Below are positions 7,850-15,927 of a stretch of 64,000 nt of DNA, piece by piece (within the stretch, counting starts at the first letter, position 1; every line of letters begins with the position of its first letter). The notes under the pieces were generated by a model. The model did no database searches, was not told where the DNA came from, and saw only the letters and a list, made by a program, of their open reading frames with translations. Origin of the DNA: Promicromonospora thailandica (GTDB taxonomy: Bacteria > Actinomycetota > Actinomycetes > Actinomycetales > Cellulomonadaceae); NCBI RefSeq assembly GCF_024171955.1, contig NZ_JAMTCS010000005.1, forward strand, positions 248,001-312,000, given 5' to 3'. A program made the position numbers and the translations under genes.

Positions 7850-8265
7850 GCATCGCCATGGCGACCCAGGTCGCACCGCCCCGCCCGGCACTCGGCCAGG
7901 CCGCGATGGCCGCCACCAGTCTGCTCGTGGCCGTGGGCATGCTGCGACTGCTGCCGCTGCGTGTCGTCCTCGCACTGGCAGGAGTCGTCCGGCAGGTAGC
8001 GCCCCGACATGCTTCGCTGGACACCGCCCGGGAGGTCATCACGGCCCGGGACTGGGCAGCCGCGCACTACCCAGGCCGAGCGACCTGCCTCGACCTCTCG
8101 CTCACTGCCTTCCTGATCGCTGCCTGCCGAGGACGCCACGTCAGCTGGTGCATCGGCTGCCGTTTCAACCCGAGCGAGTCGCACGCCTGGATCGAAGTCG
8201 ACGGCGAGCCAGTGGGTGAGTACGGCATGTTCGACGACCCGTTCCACGTGACCATCCGCCTGTGA
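7846..8265 (+). CDS. Lasso B2 leader peptidase, transglutaminase-like
   Basis: 139 residues from ATG 7846, overlapping the B1 stop by four bases. The catalytic set is visible: Cys in A-T-C-L-D-L-S-L near residue 86, His in E-S-H-A-W-I-E-V near residue 111, and an acidic residue after it in V-D-G-E. The N-terminal 50 residues are hydrophobic or helical, as in other B2 proteins. It removes the leader after the T-x pair, so that Gly1 is free for ring closure. Confidence 0.9.
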   Translation: MSIAMATQVAPPRPALGQAAMAATSLLVAVGMLRLLPLRVVLALAGVVRQVAPRHASLDTAREVITARDWAAAHYPGRATCLDLSLTAFLIAACRGRHVSWCIGCRFNPSESHAWIEVDGEPVGEYGMFDDPFHVTIRL

Positions 8266-8296
8266 TCCATCAGCTCCACGAAAGGAACCAACCCGA

Positions 8297-9295
8297 ATGA
8301 GCCCCAGCACGACCGACGCCGTGGACGCCGCTGCTCGCGCCATCCCCGCCGAGCTGTACCACGGGAAGGACGGCAAAGCGGTGCGCCCCTGCACCCCGGC
8401 GCCTGTCACGCTGCGCCACTTGCGGATGCTTGACGTACGACCAGGGATGCGTGTGCTGGAGATCGGCACCGGGTCGGGCTATTCGGCAGCACTCCTGTCC
8501 CACCTCGTCGGGCCGACGGGTGCCGTGGTCACAGTGGACATCTCGGCTGACCTCTCCGAGCGGGCGCGTGGCCTCTTCGCCGAACACGGGCATCGCGTAG
8601 AGGCCGTCCACGGCGATGGCCTGCACGGCTGGCGGGAAGGCGCACCGTTCGACCGCATCTTCGTCGGCACCACGCCGCCCCAGATCCCCACCGCCTGGCT
8701 CGACCAGCTCGCCCCTGGCGGTGAACTGATTGCCGGCTGCCTGCTGTCGTCGCTCCCCGGCGCCTATGCCGTCGCCCAGATCAGGAACACCACCCACGGT
8801 GAACCCGATGTCTTCGTTCACGCCGGCGGCTACACGCCAACCATCGGGGACGAGAAGCCACAGGCAGCTACCTACGTGACTGCTGACGATGACGACCGGT
8901 TCGACCTCGCGACCAACGCCGCGATCACCGAGGACGCCGCCCGCGAACTCCTGGCCGCCCTGCGCGTCGGCCGAGCCACCACCTGGACGACCGAGCCGGA
9001 CGACTACCTGCACCTCAAGAACTGGCTCATCGCCCGAGACCCCGAAGGGCTGCTCGTCGCCACCACCGAACTCGGGACGGGCATCGGGCTCGGGTCTCTT
9101 GGCGGCGAGCCGGACGCTGCCTTCGTGACGGGAGCACACCTGGTGACCCGTCCGGCCGACTCGGCCGTGGGTACCAAGCTGCACGACCTCATCACGGCAT
9201 GGCGCCTGGTCGGCTCGCCCGCCACCCACGAGCTCCCAGCGCGACTCGTCCGCTCGGAGAACGGCTACACCGTCACCGTCCAGCCACTTATTTAG
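8297..9295 (+). CDS. Protein-isoaspartate methyltransferase homologue of the lasso cluster
   Basis: 332 residues from ATG 8297 with AAAGGA upstream. The N-terminal 210 residues form a PCMT-type domain: motif I is V-L-E-I-G-T-G-S-G-Y-S-A near residue 54, then V-T-V-D-I and G-D-G-L-H-G-W. The roughly 120 extra C-terminal residues are absent from housekeeping PCMT but are typical of members linked to modified peptides. In known lasso systems (lihuanodin and cellulonodin-2 types) such enzymes methylate an Asp of the threaded peptide, which then cyclises to aspartimide. By analogy this one would act on the core encoded at 5555, most likely at Asp6. It belongs to the same operon, 31 bases after B2. 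Confidence 0.85.
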   Translation: MSPSTTDAVDAAARAIPAELYHGKDGKAVRPCTPAPVTLRHLRMLDVRPGMRVLEIGTGSGYSAALLSHLVGPTGAVVTVDISADLSERARGLFAEHGHRVEAVHGDGLHGWREGAPFDRIFVGTTPPQIPTAWLDQLAPGGELIAGCLLSSLPGAYAVAQIRNTTHGEPDVFVHAGGYTPTIGDEKPQAATYVTADDDDRFDLATNAAITEDAARELLAALRVGRATTWTTEPDDYLHLKNWLIARDPEGLLVATTELGTGIGLGSLGGEPDAAFVTGAHLVTRPADSAVGTKLHDLITAWRLVGSPATHELPARLVRSENGYTVTVQPLI

Positions 9296-9303
9296 GAGTC
9301 GTC

Positions 9304-9438
9304 ATGACACTCGTCAACGTGCTCGCCAGGCTCGGCACCATCCGGACCCGCACGACGCGCTTCCGCTGCTACTGCAACTGCGACACGTGCAAGGTCGGCC
9401 GTCACTGTCGGAATCCGGAGAACAACTGCGACTTCTGA
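9304..9438 (+). CDS. Cys-rich 44-residue peptide in the lasso operon
   Basis: ATG 9304 lies eight bases after the methyltransferase stop, with AGGAG just before it, so it is almost surely translated as the last gene of the lasso operon. A basic 20-residue N-terminal part (L-G-T-I-R-T-R-T-T-R) is followed by C-Y-C-N-C-D-T-C, then R-H-C-R-N-P-E-N-N-C-D-F. It shares the full Cys/His pattern with the peptide at 2753-2959. Six Cys plus one His in 23 residues could bind zinc or an Fe-S cluster, or be modified. It is not a second lasso precursor: no Y-x2-P and no Gly-to-acid core. Its role with the lasso enzymes is unknown. Confidence 0.8.
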   Translation: MTLVNVLARLGTIRTRTTRFRCYCNCDTCKVGRHCRNPENNCDF

Positions 9439-9464
9439 GTCAACGCTCCGATCGCCCCTCAAGG

Positions 9465-9496
9465 CAGTGGCGCCCACGCTTCGGCGGGCGCCACTG
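9465..9496 (+). terminator. Rho-independent terminator of the lasso operon
   Basis: Perfect 11-bp arms CAGTGGCGCCC/GGGCGCCACTG close a 10-base loop and are followed by TTTGCATTT. It lies 26 bases after the last peptide stop. Confidence 0.85.
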
Positions 9497-9979
9497 TTTG
9501 CATTTCTGGCGAACGACCCACTGCCATCGGAGCTCCGGTTCGGACTGGTGTTGCTCCGGCAGGTGGGATTGCGTCGGCTCACTAGAGATCGTCGGATAGG
9601 ACTCACGAAAGGAACGCAGATACGAAACCGGGCGGCTGCCCCGGCCGGACCCAGCGCACGCAACGGCACGCGATAGCGAAACGCTCCCAAGCCACGCGTC
9701 GGCCGAAACCGTCGGGCCGGGTTACCCACCGTGTAAATGATCGAGGCCAACTCTCGGAAGCACGCGCTTCAGCCTCGAATCGCCCCATTAGCTGGAGTAA
9801 TCTGCAGCCGGTCCCGACAACGTGCCGGCGCTCAATGCGTTGGTCGGCAGTCTGGGACGCCTTCAGTCACGGCCACAGGCACGGATGCCGGGTAGGTGGG
9901 TCGATCGATCCTGCGGCGCGCAGCGAGGTGCACCTCCGACAGGAGAACTCCACGGCATGCTGATAGTACGGCCTCCGTC
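9497..9979. other. Gene-free stretch after the lasso cluster
   Basis: Nothing coding is convincing on either strand; short open frames have no motif or ribosome site. The only clear signal is the -10 box at its right end for the next gene. Confidence 0.4.
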
Positions 9980-9985
9980 TAGCCT
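9980..9985 (+). promoter_or_regulatory. -10 box TAGCCT, leaderless GTG at 9992
   Basis: TAGCCT is followed by six bases and then GTG, so transcription would start at the start codon. There is no Shine-Dalgarno. Confidence 0.5.
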
Positions 9986-9991
9986 GGCACC

Positions 9992-10552
9992 GTGGAGGCT
10001 TATGAGCAGTTCGTCGCGCTGGCGCTCGAGGCAGAAGGGCTCGTGGTCTCCAGCGCACTGAAGTTCCCTGTAGCCAGGCAGACCCCGAGCGGCCTGCAGA
10101 CGCACGGCTACGAAGTGGATCTCATTGGAGCACGTGCAGACAAGCTTGTTCTTGCAACCGTGAAGTCCTTCTTCGGGTCGATCGGTGTCATGGCCGACCA
10201 CGTCAGCGGAGCGGGCGCAAACAAGACGCACACGAGCAGGTACAAGCTACTCAATGATGCTCCGCTTCGGAGCAAAGTCGTCACGTTGGCTGCAGAACGG
10301 TTTGGCTACGCCGTCAGCCAGGTCGAGTTGCGCCTGTATGTCGGAAAATTTGGCCCCAAAGATAACGAGGAACGGACCCGCGCTTGGTGCAAGAGTCAGG
10401 TCGTCGGTGCAGGCCCGATCAAGGTCCTTGGTGCGCCCGAAGTTGTCAAAGTAGTGCGCCACCTGGCGCGACCTAAGCAGTACCGCGATAGTGCTGTCCT
10501 CGCCACAATCAAGGTTCTCAACGCTGCAGGAGCTCTCGTAGAAGGCCCCTAG
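9992..10552 (+). CDS. Conserved hypothetical protein, possible restriction-like nuclease core
   Basis: 186 residues from GTG 9992. Residues 35-60 read T-H-G-Y-E-V-D-L-I-G, then L-V-L-A-T-V-K-S-F-F-G. This strand-turn-strand with an acidic pair followed by x-V-K recalls the D...(D/E)xK core of restriction-like nucleases, but the second acidic residue is replaced by Thr, so catalysis is doubtful. Q-V-V-G-A-G-P-I-K-V appears later. I recall similar proteins in many actinomycetes, with no known role. It is a single gene with its own leaderless promoter and sits next to a restriction-modification locus, so a defence link is plausible but unproven. Confidence 0.6.
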   Translation: MEAYEQFVALALEAEGLVVSSALKFPVARQTPSGLQTHGYEVDLIGARADKLVLATVKSFFGSIGVMADHVSGAGANKTHTSRYKLLNDAPLRSKVVTLAAERFGYAVSQVELRLYVGKFGPKDNEERTRAWCKSQVVGAGPIKVLGAPEVVKVVRHLARPKQYRDSAVLATIKVLNAAGALVEGP

Positions 10553-10909
10553 AAATCCCTAAAGCAGCTGGACCGGATCGCTAATTCGTCACATTTCGCC
10601 CGCACGGAGCCAAGGCCGCCTCTCTCCTTTGGGGATGAATACAGCGTGCGCGGCCTAATGATCCGACAATTGGCGACACGCGGCAACTTTCACGGCGCCC
10701 TTGGGCCGCCAGAGGTACCGTTACGTGGTAAGTTCCCCAGCGCAGTACCCATCGATCCCGGCAATCATGCAGGCCACGGGGCCCTTGGGTTGGGGCGCCC
10801 GTCCGGTTGGCGTGGGTCTCGACTTGCCTGGGCACCGTCTCTCGATGTTGTTGGTAGCCATCGCTGACGTGCGAAGGTCAAGTACCAAGAGTTGTGAGGA
10901 ACGAACTTC
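10553..10909. other. Gene-free stretch before the methyltransferases
   Basis: Short overlapping frames here show no domain. GTGAGGAA at 10893-10900 is the ribosome site of the next gene. No strong hairpin was seen. Confidence 0.4.
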
Positions 10910-12451
10910 GTGGATTACATCTTCAAGACGATCTACTTCCCCCGCGACCGCGTTCGCAGCGGTCAAGCAACGCGGGTAACCGTGAGCCTGCCGACGGTTG
11001 ATGGGCCAGCGGATCCGCCTGGGTTTGTCGATTACTTGGCCAGCTTGGGCAGTGCTGAGCTACGTGAGGCGCTCGGTGATCGCACGCTTGAAGATCTTGA
11101 ACAGATGGCTGCGCGCGAGGATCGCAGCTTCAGCAATGAGTGCGTACGACTCATTCGTGAATCGTTCGTCGCAGACACGCGGGGCAACGAACCGCGGACC
11201 GGCGCCATCACGCAAGCGTCAGTACCGTTCGGCGACGCCGCGCCCGGGGTGACATTCAAGGAGAGCAAGCGTCTCCCGATATTCGGCTGGTACCCGTACG
11301 TCGAGGGTTTCTCTGCGCCGTACGTCCACGAAGTGGTCAAGCGATATGGAGCTGGTCGCTCAATCTATGACCCGTTCGGCGGCTCCGGAACGACACAGCT
11401 CGCGGCATCTGTAGCCGGCATTCCCAGCTGGTACAGCGAAGTCAATCCGTTCATGCGATTTGTTGCAGACACAAAGATCGAGGCATCGAGAGCTGCGCGC
11501 AGCAACTTGGAGCGCACCGATGCCCGGCTCACTGAGTTCCAGACTCGGCTTACGACCGAGCTTCCGCAATGGGCATCGAAGGTGGACCTAGCGGGCTACC
11601 ACGAGGCGTTCCCAGGGCGAGACTTCTTCGTGGAGGGTCATATTCGCGAGCTGCTCGGTGCACTCGACCTGGCAAAGGAAGTGGCGGCGGAGGACGAGGC
11701 AGTCAGTTCGCTCCTGCGGCTGGCGGTGGCGGCGAACGCCGTCCACGCATCCAACATGACCCGACGAGCCGACCTAAGGCGCCGACGCGCTGACGAGTAC
11801 AAGACCCGCGTCGTCGACGTGCCTGTCATGGTCGGATCATCGGTCGAGCGCATGCTCGCCGACTTGCACCAGCACTCGGTCAATGCCGCGCCGACTACGT
11901 TCGTCTCCGCTGACTGCCGCCAGGCTCCATCGCAGTTCGACGGCGCCTTTGAGCTCGCCATTACGTCGCCGCCGTACCTCAATGGAACTAACTACTTCCG
12001 CAATACAAAGATCGAACTCTGGATGCTCGGGTTTATCGCATCGGAACGCGAGCTGGCTAATTTCCGTGGCCAGGCTGTTGCGGCGGGGATCAACAACGTA
12101 AACAAGAAGCGTCGGGAGTATCGAGTGTTCCCGGATGTTGAGTCAGTCGCTGAGCAGCTCGACGAACAAGCTACTGACCAAAGAATCCCACTTCTTATCC
12201 GACAGTACTTCTCAGACATGGCCGAAGTTATGGAATCTGTTCATCGAGTCCTTGAGCCAGCCGGCAGGTTCGTGTTTGACATCGGCGACTCAAAGTTTTA
12301 CGGCGTACACGTACCAACGGATCATCTCTTGGAGTCGATTGCGGAGACGGCTGGATTTGCGGTCGAGTCCAGCACGGTGTTGGCGCGACGGTACTCGCGG
12401 GACAAGTCTCCCTTGGTGCAGCGCGAACTCGTCTTCCGGAAGGACGCATGA
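10910..12451 (+). CDS. DNA methyltransferase 1 (amino-methylating, N4-C or N6-A)
   Basis: 513 residues from GTG 10910, preceded by GAGGAA. Motif I, D-P-F-G-G-S-G-T-T, lies at residue 154 and motif IV, T-S-P-P-Y, at residue 352, with about 190 residues between them that may hold the target recognition part. T-S-P-P-Y favours N4-cytosine methylation, but N6-adenine is not excluded. The first 110 residues have an unassigned domain, including A-R-E-D-R-S-F-S-N-E-C-V-R, which looks like a ribbon-helix-helix segment. The stop overlaps the start of methyltransferase 2 (ATGA). With the convergent HNH endonuclease it makes a plausible type II-like restriction-modification system. Confidence 0.85.
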   Translation: MDYIFKTIYFPRDRVRSGQATRVTVSLPTVDGPADPPGFVDYLASLGSAELREALGDRTLEDLEQMAAREDRSFSNECVRLIRESFVADTRGNEPRTGAITQASVPFGDAAPGVTFKESKRLPIFGWYPYVEGFSAPYVHEVVKRYGAGRSIYDPFGGSGTTQLAASVAGIPSWYSEVNPFMRFVADTKIEASRAARSNLERTDARLTEFQTRLTTELPQWASKVDLAGYHEAFPGRDFFVEGHIRELLGALDLAKEVAAEDEAVSSLLRLAVAANAVHASNMTRRADLRRRRADEYKTRVVDVPVMVGSSVERMLADLHQHSVNAAPTTFVSADCRQAPSQFDGAFELAITSPPYLNGTNYFRNTKIELWMLGFIASERELANFRGQAVAAGINNVNKKRREYRVFPDVESVAEQLDEQATDQRIPLLIRQYFSDMAEVMESVHRVLEPAGRFVFDIGDSKFYGVHVPTDHLLESIAETAGFAVESSTVLARRYSRDKSPLVQRELVFRKDA

Positions 12452-13611
12452 CGGTGACGCTCGATCAGCTCGATGACCGCCAATTGGCCAAGCAGATCTC
12501 GGCATTCGGCGCGGAGATGCCCTACCGCAAGGCTCCCTATAACAGCAGGGCGTGGGGAAATTCGCTGCACTCACTCTGCTCATACCAGGGCAAGCTCAAA
12601 CCCTCGATCGCCTACTGGCTTGTATCAACTTTTACTCAGCCAGGCGACCTCATTATGGACCCGCTCGCCGGTGTCGGCACCATTCCATTCGAGGCGGCGC
12701 TTCTCGGTCGACGGAGCATTGCGAATGACCTGAGCCCGCTTGCGGCGACGGTCTCTAAGGCGAAGGTCGCGCCACCGACCTTAAGCGAGGCTCTCGCGGC
12801 CGTCGATGGGCTTGCTGATGCAATGTCCGAGGTAAGACTATCGAAGTCCGACCAGGATGCGGCCGACTTTGGTCTGAACGCCACAGTGCGGGACTATTAC
12901 CACCCGGACACGCTTGACGAGGTTCTTAAGGCACGACGAGTCTTCCTCGAAGGGAAGTTGACAGCTGTCGGCGCCGATTTCGTATGGGCATCGCTCCTGC
13001 ATGTCTTGCACGGCAACCGCCCGTACGCTCTCTCTCGGACCTCACATCCGATCACTCCCTTTAGTCCGAAGGGTCCGTTCGAATACCGAGGTGTTATTGA
13101 TCGAACGAGAACTCGGATCGAACGCGCGCTGGCCACACCTTTGCCGGCAGAGTTTGTTCCTGGCCGCGGTATCCACGGGGATTTCAGACAACTCCCTTCG
13201 GCCGTCGACGACCTCGCTCAGGTTGACGCAATCATCACGTCTCCGCCGTTCTTGGGCATGAGGTTCGACCGTCCGAACTGGCTGCGTCTATGGTTCTGTG
13301 GATGGACTGCTGAGGATTTCCACGTCAGGTCGCTCGGCTTCCTGGAGCGTCAGCAGACCAAGTCCTTCGATTACTACAAGGATTTCTATGACGTCTCTGC
13401 CAAGCTGTTGCGTCCGGACGGCCTGCTTGTGATCCACGTTGGTTCAGGCACGAAGGATCGTCTCGTTGACGGCCTCCGGGATCTCGGCACCTCGCAGTTT
13501 CGGCTCGTGGGCGAGACTGTCGAGGACGTCGCGGCGTTGGAGCGCCACGGCCTCACTGACAAAGGCTCGCGCACGACGAGCCACCATCTGCTGTTCTTCA
13601 GGCGCGACTGA
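12448..13611 (+). CDS. DNA methyltransferase 2
   Basis: 387 residues; ATG 12448 overlaps the preceding stop by four bases. It has D-P-L-A-G-V-G-T at residue 71 and T-S-P-P-F at residue 264, the same order as methyltransferase 1, but the two proteins otherwise differ. Two coupled methyltransferases facing one nuclease usually protect the two strands of an asymmetric site. H-S-L-C-S-Y-Q-G-K-L-K-P near residue 42 matches a segment often seen before motif I in this class. No specificity can be read from the sequence. Confidence 0.85.
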   Translation: MTVTLDQLDDRQLAKQISAFGAEMPYRKAPYNSRAWGNSLHSLCSYQGKLKPSIAYWLVSTFTQPGDLIMDPLAGVGTIPFEAALLGRRSIANDLSPLAATVSKAKVAPPTLSEALAAVDGLADAMSEVRLSKSDQDAADFGLNATVRDYYHPDTLDEVLKARRVFLEGKLTAVGADFVWASLLHVLHGNRPYALSRTSHPITPFSPKGPFEYRGVIDRTRTRIERALATPLPAEFVPGRGIHGDFRQLPSAVDDLAQVDAIITSPPFLGMRFDRPNWLRLWFCGWTAEDFHVRSLGFLERQQTKSFDYYKDFYDVSAKLLRPDGLLVIHVGSGTKDRLVDGLRDLGTSQFRLVGETVEDVAALERHGLTDKGSRTTSHHLLFFRRD

Positions 13612-13624
13612 CAGCTCCCGATGT

Positions 13625-13655
13625 GGCCGCTAGAGTCCCTGGACACCTAGCGGCC
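13625..13655. terminator. Bidirectional hairpin between methyltransferase 2 and HNH endonuclease
   Basis: Arms GGCCGCTAG/CTAGCGGCC (9 bp) with a 13-base loop. It overlaps the last codons and stop of the HNH gene, whose stop TAG lies in the left arm. Confidence 0.6.
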
Positions 13656-15003
13656 GCTTGGCCAGCGCATCGACCAACTCCGCATGGACGTATTCGTCCG
13701 CAGCCTTGAGCTCCTCGAAAAGATCGACGTGCGGCATCAGCTCGCGCACCTTACGGGCTGTCGCAGCGAAAGTGCGCGGCTCCCACTCGCGCGCGAACGT
13801 CACGATGTCGAGCCTGATTCGCTCCAGCTCGTCCTGATTGACGGCCTTCGCAGTGAGCTCGGTGTACGGCAGTCCCGTAATCTGCGACAGCTCGCGCAGC
13901 TGGTGGTCGTTATAGAAGTCGACCGGGAACTTGTCGGTCTTCTGGTTGTTGTGCACAGCGCATAGGCAAGTGGCGAACTCGTCGATTGGCCAGAGGTACG
14001 CGAGCGGTCGCGTGTGATCCAGCTGAACCTCCGTGAGCTCAAGGCGCTTGCCGCAGTAGAAGCATTGCCGTCCGAACCGCTCCCAGATCTGGGACTTCAG
14101 CCCAGCGCCTTCGCGCTTTTTGTATTGCTGCAAACGCTCGGGGTCGCGTAGGAACAGCCGCCGCTCACGGGTGATGAGTGATGACTCGTGGAGCTGATCG
14201 GTGGTTCGGAGCGGGTTGAAGCTGTCGTTGATGCGCCACTTCTTGCAGGCTCGGCACTCGTTCTGGTGCTTGGTAGGCTTTGCGTTGTGCTTGTGAAATG
14301 CAAGCGTGCCCAGGCGGTCCGAATCGACGGGCAACATTCGCTGGCAGTAGGAGCACTTCTTAAGGGTGACGGTCTCACCAGGAACCTCGGTGAAGATCGT
14401 CGACTCCTCTTCGTCGAGATCGAGGCCAAGGGCAACATCCTGCACGAGGTAGAACGTCTCGGGAGCAAGGTGGGTCTTGTTAAGCTCCGAAACCGGAACA
14501 TCATCAACGAGCGCGTCAGGTAGCTCCAGGGGGCCCGCGGCGAGACCCCACAAACTAACATCAACGTCTCCGTGCCAAGCGAGCTCCACGATGACTTCGT
14601 CTGCAGTCACGGCCTCAAGCGCCACGCCAAAGCGGTTCCAGTGGTTGCCACCAAGTTGGACGTCCGTCTGGACCCACTCACCGTCCACTGCCAACGTTAC
14701 GGTGAGGCTCACAGGAGCCGAGGGATAGGCGTATGCACCGACACCTACCAGGTCGGTGTTCGTCATCTGGCTGCCCTGCGCAACAAGAACGAGTCGATGC
14801 GGCCCCTCGCCTCGGACGCAGAATGCCTGCCCCTGCGCCTCGTGGAGCTCCTGGTAGTCCCGCATGGAGGAGTAAACATCCTCGCGCGTCTGCTGTGCCA
14901 GCCTTCGCAATCTATGTGCCGCCCTCAGTCGTGTCCTAGTGGTAGACGTCGGACACCCAAGCCCGATGTCTGACGCGTCAAGCCTCGCACGAGACACTGA
15001 CAC
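13630..15003 (-). CDS. HNH endonuclease with three Cys pairs, probable restriction enzyme
   Basis: 457 residues from GTG 15003. The C-terminal half carries C-S-Y-C, C-R-A-C and C-F-Y-C pairs, then V-Q-L-D-H-T-R-P-L, and later C-A-V-H-N-N-Q-K. The D-H followed by N-N-x-K is an HNH (beta-beta-alpha metal) active site with zinc-binding Cys pairs. The N-terminal 200 residues are beta-rich (for example A-Y-P-S-A-P-V-S-L-T-V-T-L-A-V-D) and could recognise DNA. The gene runs toward the two methyltransferase genes and shares a terminator with them. It is the likely cutting subunit; a stand-alone nuclease role is the alternative. Confidence 0.8.
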   Translation of the reverse strand: MSVSRARLDASDIGLGCPTSTTRTRLRAAHRLRRLAQQTREDVYSSMRDYQELHEAQGQAFCVRGEGPHRLVLVAQGSQMTNTDLVGVGAYAYPSAPVSLTVTLAVDGEWVQTDVQLGGNHWNRFGVALEAVTADEVIVELAWHGDVDVSLWGLAAGPLELPDALVDDVPVSELNKTHLAPETFYLVQDVALGLDLDEEESTIFTEVPGETVTLKKCSYCQRMLPVDSDRLGTLAFHKHNAKPTKHQNECRACKKWRINDSFNPLRTTDQLHESSLITRERRLFLRDPERLQQYKKREGAGLKSQIWERFGRQCFYCGKRLELTEVQLDHTRPLAYLWPIDEFATCLCAVHNNQKTDKFPVDFYNDHQLRELSQITGLPYTELTAKAVNQDELERIRLDIVTFAREWEPRTFAATARKVRELMPHVDLFEELKAADEYVHAELVDALAKRPLGVQGL

Positions 15004-15184
15004 TCTGGCAGCAAGTTAGCGGGTGATCCCGTTCGCCTCGTGCCTCTCCGCTACGCACATCGCGCACCAAGGACTGGTCGACGCTTGCTTCGTGCGGAGG
15101 GTCGACCCGCCGGCCCAATGCTCGGACAGGGAGCCTTGCTGCACCAGACACGTCGTTGACCGTGGGACGGCAGCATCTGTCAGC

Positions 15185-15841
15185 ATGGCCGGCATGCCGA
15201 GAGAGATGAGAGTTGCCGGGCGTGTCGTCGGGGATCCGTTCAAAGAACTCGCCGAGTACGGGCAGCGCTACTGGGACACAGTCGCCCGGTACGACCTGGC
15301 TGGCGCCGCTGATCCGGTGGCCCTAAGCGCTGCAGAAGTAGCACGGACGCGTGTCATCGGGAGTCGCATCTCCAACGCGCAGAGCAACTGGTTCGTGAGG
15401 AGGTCCATCACCGCACCATGGGACCTCGTACCACCGAGCGTGAGCCTCGCCGATGCCGATCCAGCCCTCGACGATGGCTTGTACACGGCGGCAAACGCGC
15501 TCTACGAGCACTTTCGGTCGGATGCGCCCACAGGGATCGCCAGGGCAAAGATCCATAAGGTTCTGCACCTCAAGCGTCCTGGCCTCATCCCGGTCCTTGA
15601 CTCGCATCTATTGCGTTCCTACGCCACGCCGGCGACTGAAGCGGCCCGGCGCTATCCGCAGCTTGGTGCTACTCGTTTGTACTGGGCCGCGATCCGAGAG
15701 GATCTGATCGATGAGACGAATGCGGCCGTACTTGGGCAAGTCCGCGGCGCGCTGGCCAGCCACGACGAGCCCCGGGTTCAGGCAGTATCACGCCTCACGG
15801 ACCTTCGGTTGCTCGATGTTGTTGCTTGGCGAACTGCCTAG
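15185..15841 (+). CDS. DUF6308-like protein
   Basis: About 218 residues from ATG 15185 (ATG 15194 also possible); the longer frame from 15023 runs through the promoter region of the divergent HNH gene. It has the run K-I-H-K-V-L-H-L-K-R-P-G-L-I-P-V-L-D-S, which I associate with the DUF6308 family of unknown function. It looks soluble and alpha-helical. It follows the restriction-modification genes but has its own direction and likely its own promoter. The family call rests on memory of that motif. Confidence 0.6.
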   Translation: MAGMPREMRVAGRVVGDPFKELAEYGQRYWDTVARYDLAGAADPVALSAAEVARTRVIGSRISNAQSNWFVRRSITAPWDLVPPSVSLADADPALDDGLYTAANALYEHFRSDAPTGIARAKIHKVLHLKRPGLIPVLDSHLLRSYATPATEAARRYPQLGATRLYWAAIREDLIDETNAAVLGQVRGALASHDEPRVQAVSRLTDLRLLDVVAWRTA

Positions 15842-15927
15842 CTGCGGTCGTGACGACCACCACGCATCCATCGGTGACGAGATCCCGTCCCGCAACGATC
15901 GTCCGAACGTCCTGGCTCTCGCCCTGG

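Noticed and set aside
15016-15243. 75-codon minus-strand frame just before the HNH gene, ending with C-A-M-C
   Set aside because: It overlaps the start of the DUF6308-like gene and has no recognisable domain; a short Cys pair alone is not enough, though a small gene cannot be excluded.
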